Part shown: piece after piece, positions 56,901 through 63,200 of the stretch
Numbering within the stretch: the first letter of the stretch is position 1
Layout: each line of letters begins with the position of its first letter
From: Albifimbria verrucaria
Taxonomy: Eukaryota > Ascomycota > Sordariomycetes > Hypocreales > Stachybotryaceae
Length of the DNA stretch: 64,000 nucleotides
Direction: 5' to 3'
Assembly: GCA_020081605.1 (NCBI GenBank)
Contig: JAHREC010000011.1
Coordinates: 4,216,001-4,280,000 of the forward strand
Notes under the pieces: model-generated
Told to the model about the DNA's origin: nothing
Seen by the model: the letters and a program-made list of their open reading frames with translations, nothing else
Database searches by the model: none
Made by a program: the position numbers and the translations under genes

Positions 56901-59147
56901 GGCCGATTTCTCAAAGCATACGTGGACGAGGTCGTCGGGCTTGATTCCGTGGGCTTCAATCAGGTACTTTGCAAGCCGGTTCGCCGCCTCATTCAACTGC
57001 TGGTACGTAAGTTCAGCATCCCAAGCTCGGATGGCCAAGGCATCAGGTCGACGCTGGGCACGCATATCGATAAGATCATGAATGCAGGCTTCGATAATCT
57101 CTGGCTCCTCGCTGTTCCATTCGATGGACTGCTTGACATCCGAGGCACTGGCGACGGAGATCTGGCTTAACGGAGTTTCATCTTGAACAAGAAGCTGCTG
57201 AACAACGTGATCGAACTGGCGGTACAAGGCTAGGAGCTGTGACTCGGCAATGACGGCCGCATCGTAAGTAAAATCGAGCTCAACCGTCTTGTCGAGGAGA
57301 TGACCTTGGATGACCAGTGGGTAGTTGAAGTAGTTTTGCATAGCCTCGTCAGAGATGAAGAGGTCCGCATCTCCATCCAGCACAACTGAATCAGCGCCAC
57401 CTTGGCTCGTGTAGGACAGATGCTGACGGGGTTGAATAACGAGCAAACTGGAGAAATCGCAGGCATCTTGAGCATCAGGGCTAAGCTTGGAGATGTTCTG
57501 CAAACCGAATTGCTCATAAGGCACCATGCCAGAGCCCTGGTTCTGCACATCGGTAAGGAATTGAGAGATGGATTGGTTTCGGTCGATGCGGACCCGGACC
57601 GGGACTGTGGCAATCATCGGACCGGGCATCTCAGTCAGGCCGGGGACCGGGGCTTGGCGACCGGATACGGTAGTGCCGAAACACACGTCATCGGAATCGC
57701 TATATCGTGCCAGTACCAAGGCCCAGGCAGCTCGAATGATGGATGCCTTGGTAATGGAAGAGTCCATCACCTGTGGGAAGCTGATAATTTGCTTCATTTG
57801 GCGCGTCGTGCTCTCGGATATGGCCATCGCGCCCACGCTGGATGGGAAGGTCGCCCGTGTAGATCCCTGCAGCTCCTTTCTCCAGTATTCTTTGGAATCG
57901 CTTGTGTCGAGACCAGCAACGTACTGGATAAAGCTGGAATATCGCGGGACGCTCTCGGGGATTTCGTTGTGGTAAATTCGGTGGAAGATGTCAAGTACAA
58001 TACGCACCGTCATACCGTCGAACACGGCGTGGTGCATGGTAAGAATGAACGAGTAGCCTCCGGACTCGTTCTTGGTCAGCGCGTAACGGCAAAGCTTCGA
58101 GCCATAAAGATTTTGCGGAGGGCTAATAAGCGTGGCCGGGTCGAGTCGTTCGGTGGTCTCCTCCCACTCAATGTCATCCTTGACCACGGCCTGGATAACG
58201 GCACCTCCAATAATGACAATGCGCGATCGCAGAGGCGTGCACAGCTCAATCGTTTTCTCCCAGGCCTGGCGGAAACGGCCAATGTCAACGTTCGCTGGCA
58301 GCGTCCAAGGATGCTTCGTAATGTAGGAGCCTGGCTGCTTCAGGCCCAACGCCATGAGACCTTCTTGAAGGGTCGTGCAGGGGTAGGCGTCTTCAATATC
58401 TTGGTTAGGGATAGTCCGCACTTCTGGCGGATCTCATTAAGGACGGAGTGGGCAGCAGCAGTCGGGAGGAGGGCGAAAGGCTGCGTGTCGAAAGAAACCT
58501 CGTCGTCGTCGAGGGTGGCGGATGCTGCCATGGCCTCGAGGCGCGAGCCCTGCATAATAGCGACAACTGTAAGGCCAATGCCGTACTGCATGGCCAGCGA
58601 CACCAGCTCGATGGCAGTGATGGAGTCACCACCGAGCTGCAAGAAGCTGTCCTTCTTGCCAATCTCTTGAGCGTCGCGGCGCAAAACCTTGGCCCACAGC
58701 GCCCTCAGCACCAGCTCCGTCTCGGTTTTGGGACCTCGTCGGCCGGGAACCCTCCGGCGGGTAGTCGCGCAGTCCGGTCTGCGAGGATCTTTCGTTTTTC
58801 CTTGGGGACAGGCCCGCATCGCTGGGTGTCTCGCCCGTGAGCTGCATGTGCAGCGCATATTCGTCTACTTCGCCATCAAGGCCGATCGGGAGCTCCTCCA
58901 GCATGCTCCATTTCTTGGGGATCGTGGCTTTGCTACCAGAGCTCTGGAGGCTCTTGCGCAGGGCCTTTCGGGCCTTGGAGACGACAGAGGCGTCGGGATG
59001 GGTGCCGTCGTCGAGTCGGACGAGGGACAGTACGACAGTCCATTGCGGTTCCTGGCCGTCGGCGGCGACATTGAGGACCTTGACCTGCTTGATCGCAGGG
59101 TCCTTGAGCAGGAACTGCTCTATCTCAAGACGCTGTTCCGGCTCCAT
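1..59147 (-). CDS. Giant peptaibol-type nonribosomal peptide synthetase, 18 modules visible, 3' end outside window
   Basis: A multimodular NRPS that would assemble a long peptide on phosphopantetheine-bearing carrier domains in the cytoplasm. The visible order is A-fragment, T0, seventeen C-A-T modules, then C and most of A of module 18. Motifs recur throughout: EDAYPC at C starts, HHxxx[34 protein letters not shown] and FLRIGGDS. The ATG at 59147 has A at -3 and G at +4, and an in-frame TAG lies 16 codons upstream (59196-59198), so this start is preferred. No introns are needed. Coding passes through all three minus frames because of 40 apparent one-base indels and one TGA at 41424-41426, mostly in homopolymers. 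The frame is open at position 1, so termination, release domain and any further modules lie to the left. As remembered, the peptaibol synthetase Tex1 of Trichoderma virens is a comparable 18-module, intron-free protein. Confidence 0.95.
2905..6172 (-). other. NRPS module 17 (C17-A17-T17), Aib-like pocket
   Basis: C17 opens near 6030 ([12 protein letters not shown]) with VHHAVYDGW near 5670. A17 (about 4735-3130) reads [27 protein letters not shown] and [10 protein letters not shown], pocket D-L-G-F-L-A-G-V-F. T17 has FLRIGGDS near 3009. Three apparent single-base losses cluster at its end: near 3461-3462 (RASLEGV), in a C4 run at 3110-3113 (KKRPPETP) and in a T4 run at 3021-3024 (DSFLRI). With these restored the frame stays open to position 1. 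Confidence 0.86.
6173..9444 (-). other. NRPS module 16 (C16-A16-T16), Aib-like pocket
   Basis: C16 opens near 9310 ([12 protein letters not shown]) with VHHAIYDGW near 8945. A16 (about 8010-6400) reads [27 protein letters not shown] and [10 protein letters not shown], pocket D-L-G-F-L-A-G-V-F. T16 carries FLRIGGDS near 6275. Apparent losses lie at 8983-8985 (KDPSGKN) and 8692-8695 (AFPRGS), both in C16. From 8692 to 3462 the frame is unbroken for 5.2 kb and covers all of A16-T16-C17 and most of A17. Confidence 0.88.
9445..12705 (-). other. NRPS module 15 (C15-A15-T15), pocket DVSMMVAIF
   Basis: C15 opens near 12565 ([12 protein letters not shown]) with VHHAVFDGW near 12205. A15 (about 11275-9680) shares all nine pocket residues with A11, D-V-S-M-M-V-A-I-F, through [27 protein letters not shown] and [10 protein letters not shown]. 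The lysine motif is SLKTDRK. T15 carries FLQIGGDS near 9547, matching T11, so A and T types travel together. One apparent base loss lies in a C5 run at 12016-12020 (RATFPPAA segment). It should load the same unidentified residue as module 11. Confidence 0.86.
12706..15985 (-). other. NRPS module 14 (C14-A14-T14), Aib-like pocket
   Basis: C14 opens near 15845 ([12 protein letters not shown]) with IHHAIYDGW near 15480. A14 (about 14535-12930) reads [27 protein letters not shown] and [10 protein letters not shown], pocket D-L-G-F-L-A-G-V-F. T14 carries FLRVGGDS near 12808. Apparent losses: about 15718-15726 early in C14, 14219-14221 (LALASPAN segment) and 12727-12730 (DDPRL segment of T14). Confidence 0.85.
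15986..19266 (-). other. NRPS module 13 (C13-A13-T13), Aib-like pocket
   Basis: C13 opens near 19130 ([12 protein letters not shown]) with MHHAIFDGW near 18765. A13 (about 17830-16215) reads [27 protein letters not shown] and [10 protein letters not shown], pocket D-L-G-F-L-A-G-V-F. T13 carries FLRIGGDS near 16090. There is one apparent base loss, at about 17899-17902 in the C-A linker just before the AWDVQQAL segment; the A and T domains are clean. Confidence 0.86.
19267..22531 (-). other. NRPS module 12 (C12-A12-T12), unique pocket DVGMIGGIY
   Basis: C12 opens near 22395 ([12 protein letters not shown]) with MHHAIFDGW near 22030. A12 (about 21100-19495) is closest to the module 11/15 lineage but its pocket is unique in the window: [27 protein letters not shown] and [10 protein letters not shown] give D-V-G-M-I-G-G-I-Y. 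The Tyr and two Gly suggest a larger or polar side chain; no substrate is claimed. T12 carries FLLIGGDS near 19370. Apparent one-base losses at 21785-21786, 20343-20346 and 20108-20110 make this, with modules 4, 5, 7, 14 and 17, among the most broken. Confidence 0.84.
22532..25827 (-). other. NRPS module 11 (C11-A11-T11), pocket DVSMMVAIF
   Basis: C11 opens near 25665 ([12 protein letters not shown]) and has IHHAVSDGF, with Phe in place of the usual Trp. A11 (about 24360-22760) is of a third lineage: [27 protein letters not shown] and [10 protein letters not shown] give D-V-S-M-M-V-A-I-F. This lineage uses [25 protein letters not shown] and SMKVNRK. T11 carries FLQIGGDS near 22635. Apparent losses lie at 24315-24318 (C run) and 22710-22711. 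The substrate is unknown; Aib is unlikely from the pocket. Confidence 0.84.
25828..29118 (-). other. NRPS module 10 (C10-A10-T10), Aib-lineage pocket DLGFLTGVF
   Basis: C10 has the altered opening [16 protein letters not shown] (near 28970) and IHHAVYDGW near 28600. A10 (about 27665-26060) reads [27 protein letters not shown] and [10 protein letters not shown], so the pocket is D-L-G-F-L-T-G-V-F: Thr replaces the Ala normal at the sixth position. It also has YKTGDLGFY where most of the lineage has YKSGDL, and ELSEVEYHV where others have [10 protein letters not shown]10 carries FLRIGGDS near 25930. Apparent losses: 28960-28962 (within FPCAP) and near 26082-26083. Confidence 0.83.
29119..32385 (-). 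other. NRPS module 9 (C9-A9-T9), deviant Aib-lineage pocket DLGLIAGVL
   Basis: C9 opens near 32250 ([12 protein letters not shown]) with VHHAVIDGW at about 31890. A9 (about 30950-29340) belongs to the Aib lineage by overall sequence but differs in the pocket: [27 protein letters not shown] and [10 protein letters not shown] give D-L-G-L-I-A-G-V-L. Its A2-region motif is also altered to WSPMDPSHP. The F-to-L, L-to-I and F-to-L changes suggest a different small or branched residue, possibly Iva, Val or Leu; this is inference. T9 carries FLRIGGDS near 29220. Apparent losses lie at 29860-29864 (C5 run) and 29275-29276 (linker before T9). Confidence 0.82.
32386..35631 (-). other. NRPS module 8 (C8-A8-T8), pocket DVLFCGLIC
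   Basis: C8 opens near 35490 with THHAIHDGW at about 35125. A8 (about 34190-32610) repeats the module 2/5 pocket D-V-L-F-C-G-L-I-C with [17 protein letters not shown] and [16 protein letters not shown]8 carries FLRLGGDS near 32490, like T2. The module is otherwise clean, with one apparent base loss near 32904-32910, in the charged loop that precedes the AFLW-TDGPN segment. Confidence 0.86.
35632..38910 (-). other. NRPS module 7 (C7-A7-T7), Aib-like pocket
   Basis: C7 opens near 38757 ([12 protein letters not shown]) with IHHAVYDGW at about 38390. A7 (about 37460-35855) reads [27 protein letters not shown] and [10 protein letters not shown], pocket D-L-G-F-L-A-G-V-F. T7 carries FLRIGGDS near 35735. 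Apparent one-base losses lie in C runs at 38865-38868 (T6-C7 linker), 38205-38209 (RATFPP segment) and 35838-35841 (KRAPETP segment). Confidence 0.85.
38911..42189 (-). other. NRPS module 6 (C6-A6-T6), Aib-like pocket with Tyr; contains an in-frame TGA
   Basis: C6 opens near 42035 and has AHHTVFDGW near 41680. A6 (about 40745-39140) reads [27 protein letters not shown] and [10 protein letters not shown], so the pocket is D-L-G-Y-L-A-G-V-F. As I recall, the Tyr form is also an Aib code in Trichoderma synthetases. T6 carries FLRIGGDS near 39012. One apparent base loss lies at 41746-41748. At 41424-41426 the C domain has TGA where its relatives have Arg or Lys (FPRST type context), and the frame is identical on both sides, so this is a substitution rather than an indel. 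Confidence 0.82.
41424..41426 (-). other. In-frame TGA stop inside C6
   Basis: The codon interrupts the C6 domain between a TIEFP segment and [10 protein letters not shown]. Homologous C domains in this protein have one residue here, usually Arg or Lys (for example [13 protein letters not shown] in C4-like positions). The reading frame is the same before and after, so one substitution, such as CGA to TGA, accounts for it. Confidence 0.8.
42190..45455 (-). other. NRPS module 5 (C5-A5-T5), pocket DVLFCGLIC
   Basis: C5 opens near 45310 with IHHAVHDGW at about 44945. A5 (about 44005-42420) has the same nine pocket residues as A2 and A8, D-V-L-F-C-G-L-I-C, plus the same CTHW opening, YRTGDLV and TTSGKVNRR signatures. 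The equivalent LYGPAEAS motif lies about 9.8 kb downstream, in translation order, of that in A2. T5 carries FLRIGGDS near 42290. Apparent losses: near 44069-44070 at the C5/A5 boundary, 43080-43082 inside GRPLASAFW, and 42354-42355 in the linker before T5. The repaired linker reads [13 protein letters not shown]. Confidence 0.85.
45456..48737 (-). other. NRPS module 4 (C4-A4-T4), Aib-like pocket
   Basis: C4 opens near 48590 with IHHAVYDGW at about 48220. A4 (about 47290-45690) reads [27 protein letters not shown] and [10 protein letters not shown], pocket D-L-G-F-L-A-G-V-F. T4 carries FLRIGGDS near 45560. Three apparent one-base losses: a C5 run at 48147-48151 inside C4, a CCC run at 47520-47522 at the YPLVVQ segment, and a G/C run at 46805-46808 immediately after the [11 protein letters not shown] motif. 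Each is repaired by one extra base of the same kind. Confidence 0.85.
48738..52005 (-). other. NRPS module 3 (C3-A3-T3), Aib-like pocket
   Basis: C3 opens near 51870 and has VHHTVFDGW at about 51510. A3 (about 50560-48960) reads [27 protein letters not shown] and [10 protein letters not shown], giving D-L-G-F-L-A-G-V-F. T3 Ser codon is at 48836-48838. From the gain at 54292 down to 49825 the frame is unbroken for almost 4.5 kb, the second longest clean stretch of the gene. Two apparent losses then follow: a C run at 49825-49828 inside the LTPAF motif and one near 49634-49640 just ahead of NVGRPVGG. The substrate is inferred to be Aib or a close relative. Confidence 0.85.
52006..55248 (-). other. 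NRPS module 2 (C2-A2-T2), pocket DVLFCGLIC
   Basis: C2 starts near 55105 and has [10 protein letters not shown]2 (about 53810-52230) belongs to a different lineage from A1: [23 protein letters not shown] and [10 protein letters not shown] give the pocket D-V-L-F-C-G-L-I-C, and the A7/A8 block reads YRTGDLV and [13 protein letters not shown]. The final lysine motif is [10 protein letters not shown]2 has FLRLGGDS. Frame breaks are single-base losses near 55196-55198 and 54664-54666 and the gene's only apparent single-base gain, in an A run at 54292-54294. The substrate is not established; a cyclic imino acid such as Pro or pipecolate is a weak guess from the peptaibiotic context. Confidence 0.85.
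55249..58523 (-). other. NRPS module 1 (C1-A1-T1), Aib-like pocket
   Basis: C1 starts at EDAYPC (~58385) and carries HHAVFDG followed by Met instead of the Trp found in nearly all other C domains here; it is also the most divergent C domain in its opening half. That fits a role in accepting the starter from T0. A1 runs from about 57085 to 55490 and its pocket reads D-L-G-F-L-A-G-V-F. T1 has FLRMGGDS near 55347. Apparent one-base losses fall in short C runs at 58408-58410 (just before EDAYPC), 56847-56850 (inside WVPLDPSHP) and 55609-55612 (inside SLPRYM). Aib is the preferred substrate guess; Ala or Iva remain possible. Confidence 0.85.
58524..59147 (-). other. N-terminal region: A-domain C-terminal subdomain remnant plus carrier domain T0
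   Basis: The first ~105 residues match only the small C-terminal lobe of an adenylation domain: an [15 protein letters not shown] start, a [12 protein letters not shown] segment and GEVDEYAL where active domains have GKVDR. The catalytic lysine position is therefore Glu and the whole A core is absent, so this piece cannot activate an amino acid. T0 follows with FLQLGGDS, its Ser codon at 58622-58624. Two apparent single-base losses lie in the linker, in a CCCC run near 58803-58806 and an AAAA run near 58724-58727 (coding strand). Restoring them joins the A remnant to T0 in one frame. Peptaibol synthetases of Trichoderma usually start with a KS-AT-T loader; none is present here. I infer that T0 receives its starter, perhaps an acyl or acetyl group, from a separate enzyme. 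Confidence 0.8.
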
Positions 59148-59214
59148 ATTGGTTGGGTTCTTCTCGGGAAGGGAAATATTTCTCGGTGGTTGTTTCTACA
59201 AGCGTGTACGGCAT
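59125..59214 (-). promoter_or_regulatory. uORF of 29 codons overlapping the NRPS start
   Basis: An ATG at 59214 opens a 29-codon frame ending in TGA at 59125-59127. It overlaps the main ATG (59147) in another frame by 23 bases, so ribosomes that initiate here cannot reach the main start by simple reinitiation. Such overlapping uORFs can repress translation. It could instead be part of a true N-terminus if an indel lies between, but that would need an apparent one-base gain, unlike nearly all other breaks. Confidence 0.45.
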
Positions 59215-59285
59215 TCGTTGGCCGCTCGGCGTTCTCTTCTTTTTGTTTCTAGGAAAGGAATGAATCGGGTAAGTTGTTGCTATCT

Positions 59286-59303
59286 CTACAGGAGAAACGG
59301 CAT
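59286..59303 (-). promoter_or_regulatory. Minimal uORF (five codons plus stop) in the NRPS 5' flank
   Basis: ATG at 59303 followed by four sense codons (protein MPFLL) and TAG at 59286-59288, about 140 bases upstream of the main start. Whether it is transcribed is unknown; the transcription start cannot be placed from sequence and no clear TATA box is seen in the flank. Confidence 0.3.
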
Positions 59304-60178
59304 TCGAATCTGTTTCGTTAACCGTCTCTGGCGAAACGCCAATTCGTCTTGTGACGAAAGTTCAAGTTCACCCGAGCTTCTGATTTGGAAATGAGAACAA
59401 GTCAGATCAGAAGACGCGAAAGATTGCGTCGCTGGAGCTCGGCATGGATCATAGCTTCTGGAAGAGAGCGGAAACGGGCAGTCTACAGTGGCTACGACGT
59501 TCAAAGGAGGGAGGGGCGTATGGATAGGATCCATGAGAGCCCTGCAGAGACGGAGGGAAACCCCTGCAACTGGACCACGACCCTGGACCATCCTAGCCTC
59601 GCTGGTAGGATCTGCCCCCAGGCTTCGGATGGAGAAGAGGGGTGGCGTAAGGGCGGCATGTTTAACGAACGACGTGCAGAGGAGTGTGAACATGATGATG
59701 TGTGGCAACCTAGCGCAGGTGTGAGCCTCAGCCCAACTAAGTCCGTGGTACTCGAGCAACCCCACGCAGTTAGTCCGAGTTGTCTCCGCCCTGGGCACTG
59801 GACTAGGCTATAGTAGGGTGAGACGTAGTCAACGGTGCAGAAGCCCACAGCACATAGTAATGAGAATATCCCAAAGAGGCAGGGGTGGCTTGTAGATGTG
59901 GAGGTGCTTGCAGCAAAGGGCGCGGCTGGGCTTGCAAGCAGACTTCAGCTCTCTGTCGAGGTTACCATGTCCCAGTCTCGTATCCCACGAGCTTGTAGAT
60001 ATTAGTAAGAAAGGTACGGAAGTCTGGCGCTATTGCAACAGATGGGAAATGATAGTTGCCTGTAATCAGAACCTCAAACGTGCTTGCAAAGAAAGGAGAA
60101 GTTGTGTGCTATTTCCAGCCAGCGATGTTGGTTGGCCATTAAGCGATGTCACCTTAAGAGATCTCCATCTGCGCAAAA

Positions 60179-60203
60179 GTGTGCGTGTGTGTGTGTGTGT
60201 GTG
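60179..60203. repeat. GT dinucleotide microsatellite
   Basis: Twenty-five bases of alternating GT with a single C interruption near the left end. It lies in non-coding sequence about 1 kb upstream of the NRPS start and is likely length-variable between strains. Confidence 0.9.
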
Positions 60204-63200
60204 CAACCATATTGGTGTGGTGCGTGTGTATGCACCACAGAAGCCCAGCCCTAGAGAAATCGCTTGGGAACAATCCTAGTCGAGGCTATTGTAGGAGGAT
60301 TCGCTGGCCCTCTGGAAAGAAAACCATGCACATATGCGAGTTGACAGAGCCGATCTTGGAACTGTATGAGGCGGGGGTTGGAAGACGCGACATAGCAGCC
60401 AGCCCTAAAGACCGTCAGAGCAAGTAAGCGTTCCCTGTAGCCAAGGCAGGTAAGCTCGATAACGGTGGTGTCCGTAAAGTTAGCCTCCTCGGTGCCTGTT
60501 CCCACTACCACGGATGCGGGAGGCGGGAAGCGGAAGAGTCTGTCGTGCTCTGATGGGTGTGCTTCTAGAGCACTGTGGGGGTGCTGTTCTGAGGACCGTC
60601 ACTCTAGGCTTTGCAGGGGTTATCATTACTTTCAAGAGAAGGAAATGCAGCACGGTTCAGCAACGGGCCACGGGTGATACAAGAAATGAAGCCATAAACG
60701 CTGTTGGCTTGACTGCCATGAGCGCTTTTCGACGGGAAGCAAGCCAACAATCGTCAAAACAACACCTACGTATGTGGCTGCGCATCAGCTAACCGCCACT
60801 CGGAGGCCATTATGCATACGGCACGACGCACATGGTGGTTTAAGCATTGCCTACTCAGGCACAACTCACGGAACATACCCGCCTCTAGGTCTATGTTCAC
60901 GAGTCTATTCTGACACATCTAGTTTGTAGTAACACAAGTTGCTAAGAGAAATTTCTGCGCCAGGAGCTTAATGTCCGGTCACATGTTGGATATTTGTTTC
61001 TTTTTAACAAGAAGATGGTATAACCGAGTCCAGACCATATCGACTCCAGGGTAAGGGTCTTGGAAATGCTTCAGCGTCCGCTCCGCTCCACCGCACAGGC
61101 TGGAACGGTATGGAGGTACCGTTAATTACTGTAGCTCCGGAAGACGTTGGCCGAATACAGCGGCCGGAATGGTCCGCTATTTACAGGGGCACGAGAACGA
61201 GGCTGGCCAGTAAATATTACGTTGGGATAACGGAAGGATTCGCACCCTAGCAATCGGGGTCCGGCAACAGCTTACCACACATGCAAGAAAGCCGATGAGT
61301 GAGAAAACGTGGCAATCGAGATAATTATAAGGTCATCATAGAAGAGGAAAAGGCTGAGAAAATCCTGGACGCCATCTATCTCATACGCCCTAGCTGGAGC
61401 ACATCGAGGTTTCACGACTGCTCTGTCGGTAGTCAGAACCCAGAACTCAGAACTCTTGGCCGAGGTTGAAAAGAGTGTGTGACGTGGATGGCCGGTCGCC
61501 CAGACCAAGAAGTTATTCCTGTAGGGTTGGTTATATGCATGCTTTGTCTGCTGCGTGAAGATGACCAACAGGGTAGTAACAGAGGCGGTTTGCATTGAGG
61601 AAAAATATTTCACTGCATATAGTTACAGTGAGAATAAGACGTATAGATTGCACGGCTCCTGCGTTGAACCAGTTGTCATCGTGAACAAAGGCAAAAGGCC
61701 ACACTCACTGTATTACAATGTGGAACCTTTGCACTCTTTGCACAGCCAGCGACATGCGTTGCGGTGAACAAGCTTTGGCTCACCAACTAGAACCGAAGCC
61801 AAAAGTCTAGTATTACTTCCTATTGCAGCTACTGCCCCATCGCGATGACCGAGAACTTACCTGTGAAATATTCGTAATGGCTGAAGTGGAGAGTGAGTTG
61901 CAACGTGCTTCACCGCGTTGTCCTCTGATGAGGCACGCGGACGGCGCCCGGGGCCCATGTCCCTTTAGGGGAATTTTGTAGAATTAGGAGAAGATCCAGC
62001 ACCCGAGCACAAAGTGTGAAACGCAGCTCAGAGGGCGGCAACATCGGCCGGAATTCCTACAGGCAATTGGTCATCTTGGTCATGGGCTGACCCTGCCATA
62101 GTCAATCGTGTCGGTCTAGGACAGGGCGGGTGGATCGGGATTCGAATCCCTGCCCGCTAAGCACGGTAAATTATACTCGGAGACCCCTGAAGACTCCACG
62201 ATGAATCCTTCCTGTCCCTTTGACCCATTCTTATCATGGCCCCCAAAGCCTGTCGCCACCCGCCGTGGCCCCTGACATTGCAGGCACACCGCCTCTCGAA
62301 GCACGCCCTCCCTCCATAGGGATTGGGATTGGCAGACTCGACGCGACCTCGTGGGTGGAACTGGACCTTTGAGAAAAGTTGGGTTGGAGTTGCTGTATCT
62401 CGACTCTCGCCATGGCTCACGTACAGTGTCCAAGGGCCTGGTGCCTCTTGGGAAACGCCTCTCACAGTGGGCGAGGAGCAGGCAAGACAAGACAGCCAAC
62501 TTCCCTCCCTCCCATTCCTACACATACCCTATCAGCCCACCTTTCGTGCTGTCATCGCGGGGTAAGCCGGCTGACAAGTGCTGACCAGCTCGAGACGCGT
62601 CCAGCTCTCTCGGTGCGACAGGGTACGCGAGGAGCCAAGTATTGGCTATCTACTACGCTGCTCTTGTCTCTTGGTCATGGCACCTAGCAAGTGCCGTCCC
62701 GACATGCAATATGCGAGCGAAGTCTGGTTATAGACGCATGATCGGCCGGTGGCATTATGTACCTTGCGGTGATCACCATTTCCTCTTCTTTCTCCTTTAG
62801 TCAACAACATCTATTCCGGTACTCTGAACGAGGCGAGAGAGGCGGTGTCTAGGAAAATTTTTGCAAATGTCCTATGCCACATAAGCCGAGAGATGTACGG
62901 TGTTGGGCTATTCCCTACTGTGATCGACCAATGGCTTATTCACAAACCAGGCGATAGACGCTTATGGACTGGTCGGGTATATGCTGTGTCCAGCATTCGC
63001 ACTATCGATGAGCGGTCTTCTTCCAATTAGCTGTTGCCATGACGTGAAGCAATGCATGTGAACACTATACACATGTATAAATATGGATTACTGCTTACCG
63101 TCACTGTACGAGGAGTGGGTCACTTAAAAGCTTGACAATTCTGCAACCTGCCTATTCTAGTGATGACTACCTCTGGGCCTCATAATCAAGATGGACCTTG

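Noticed and set aside
3021..58806. Frame breaks as introns
   Set aside because: At each break one added (or, once, removed) base rejoins conserved protein motifs with no missing residues, leaving no room for an intron and no need for GT-AG sites.
3021..58806. Programmed ribosomal frameshifting at the breaks
   Set aside because: Forty independent sites with no shared slippery heptamer is implausible; homopolymer consensus error is simpler.
366..58840. Many plus-strand and off-frame minus-strand open frames of 60-422 codons, including 57402-58670 plus
   Set aside because: They lie antisense or out of frame to the NRPS and recur at equivalent module positions, as expected of shadows of a repeated coding sequence.
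1..59147. Epimerase, methyltransferase, KS, AT, reductase or thioesterase domains
   Set aside because: Every inter-module segment is accounted for by C, A or T; none of these domains' motifs were seen. A release domain may lie beyond the left edge.
59286..59813. Open frames of 170 (minus) and 142 (plus) codons upstream of the NRPS
   Set aside because: They overlap on opposite strands and their compositions look random, with no domain, signal or repeat I recognise.
62116..62170. tRNA-like T-arm: a 14-base palindrome GGGATTCGAATCCC inside a G/C-rich stretch
   Set aside because: The T-stem would have a mismatch at its closing pair, and no matching acceptor or anticodon arm is found at tRNA spacing on either strand.
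62116..62687. Overlapping frames of 77 to 127 codons on both strands
   Set aside because: Mutually overlapping, no recognisable domain, and partly caused by the tRNA-like palindrome sequence.
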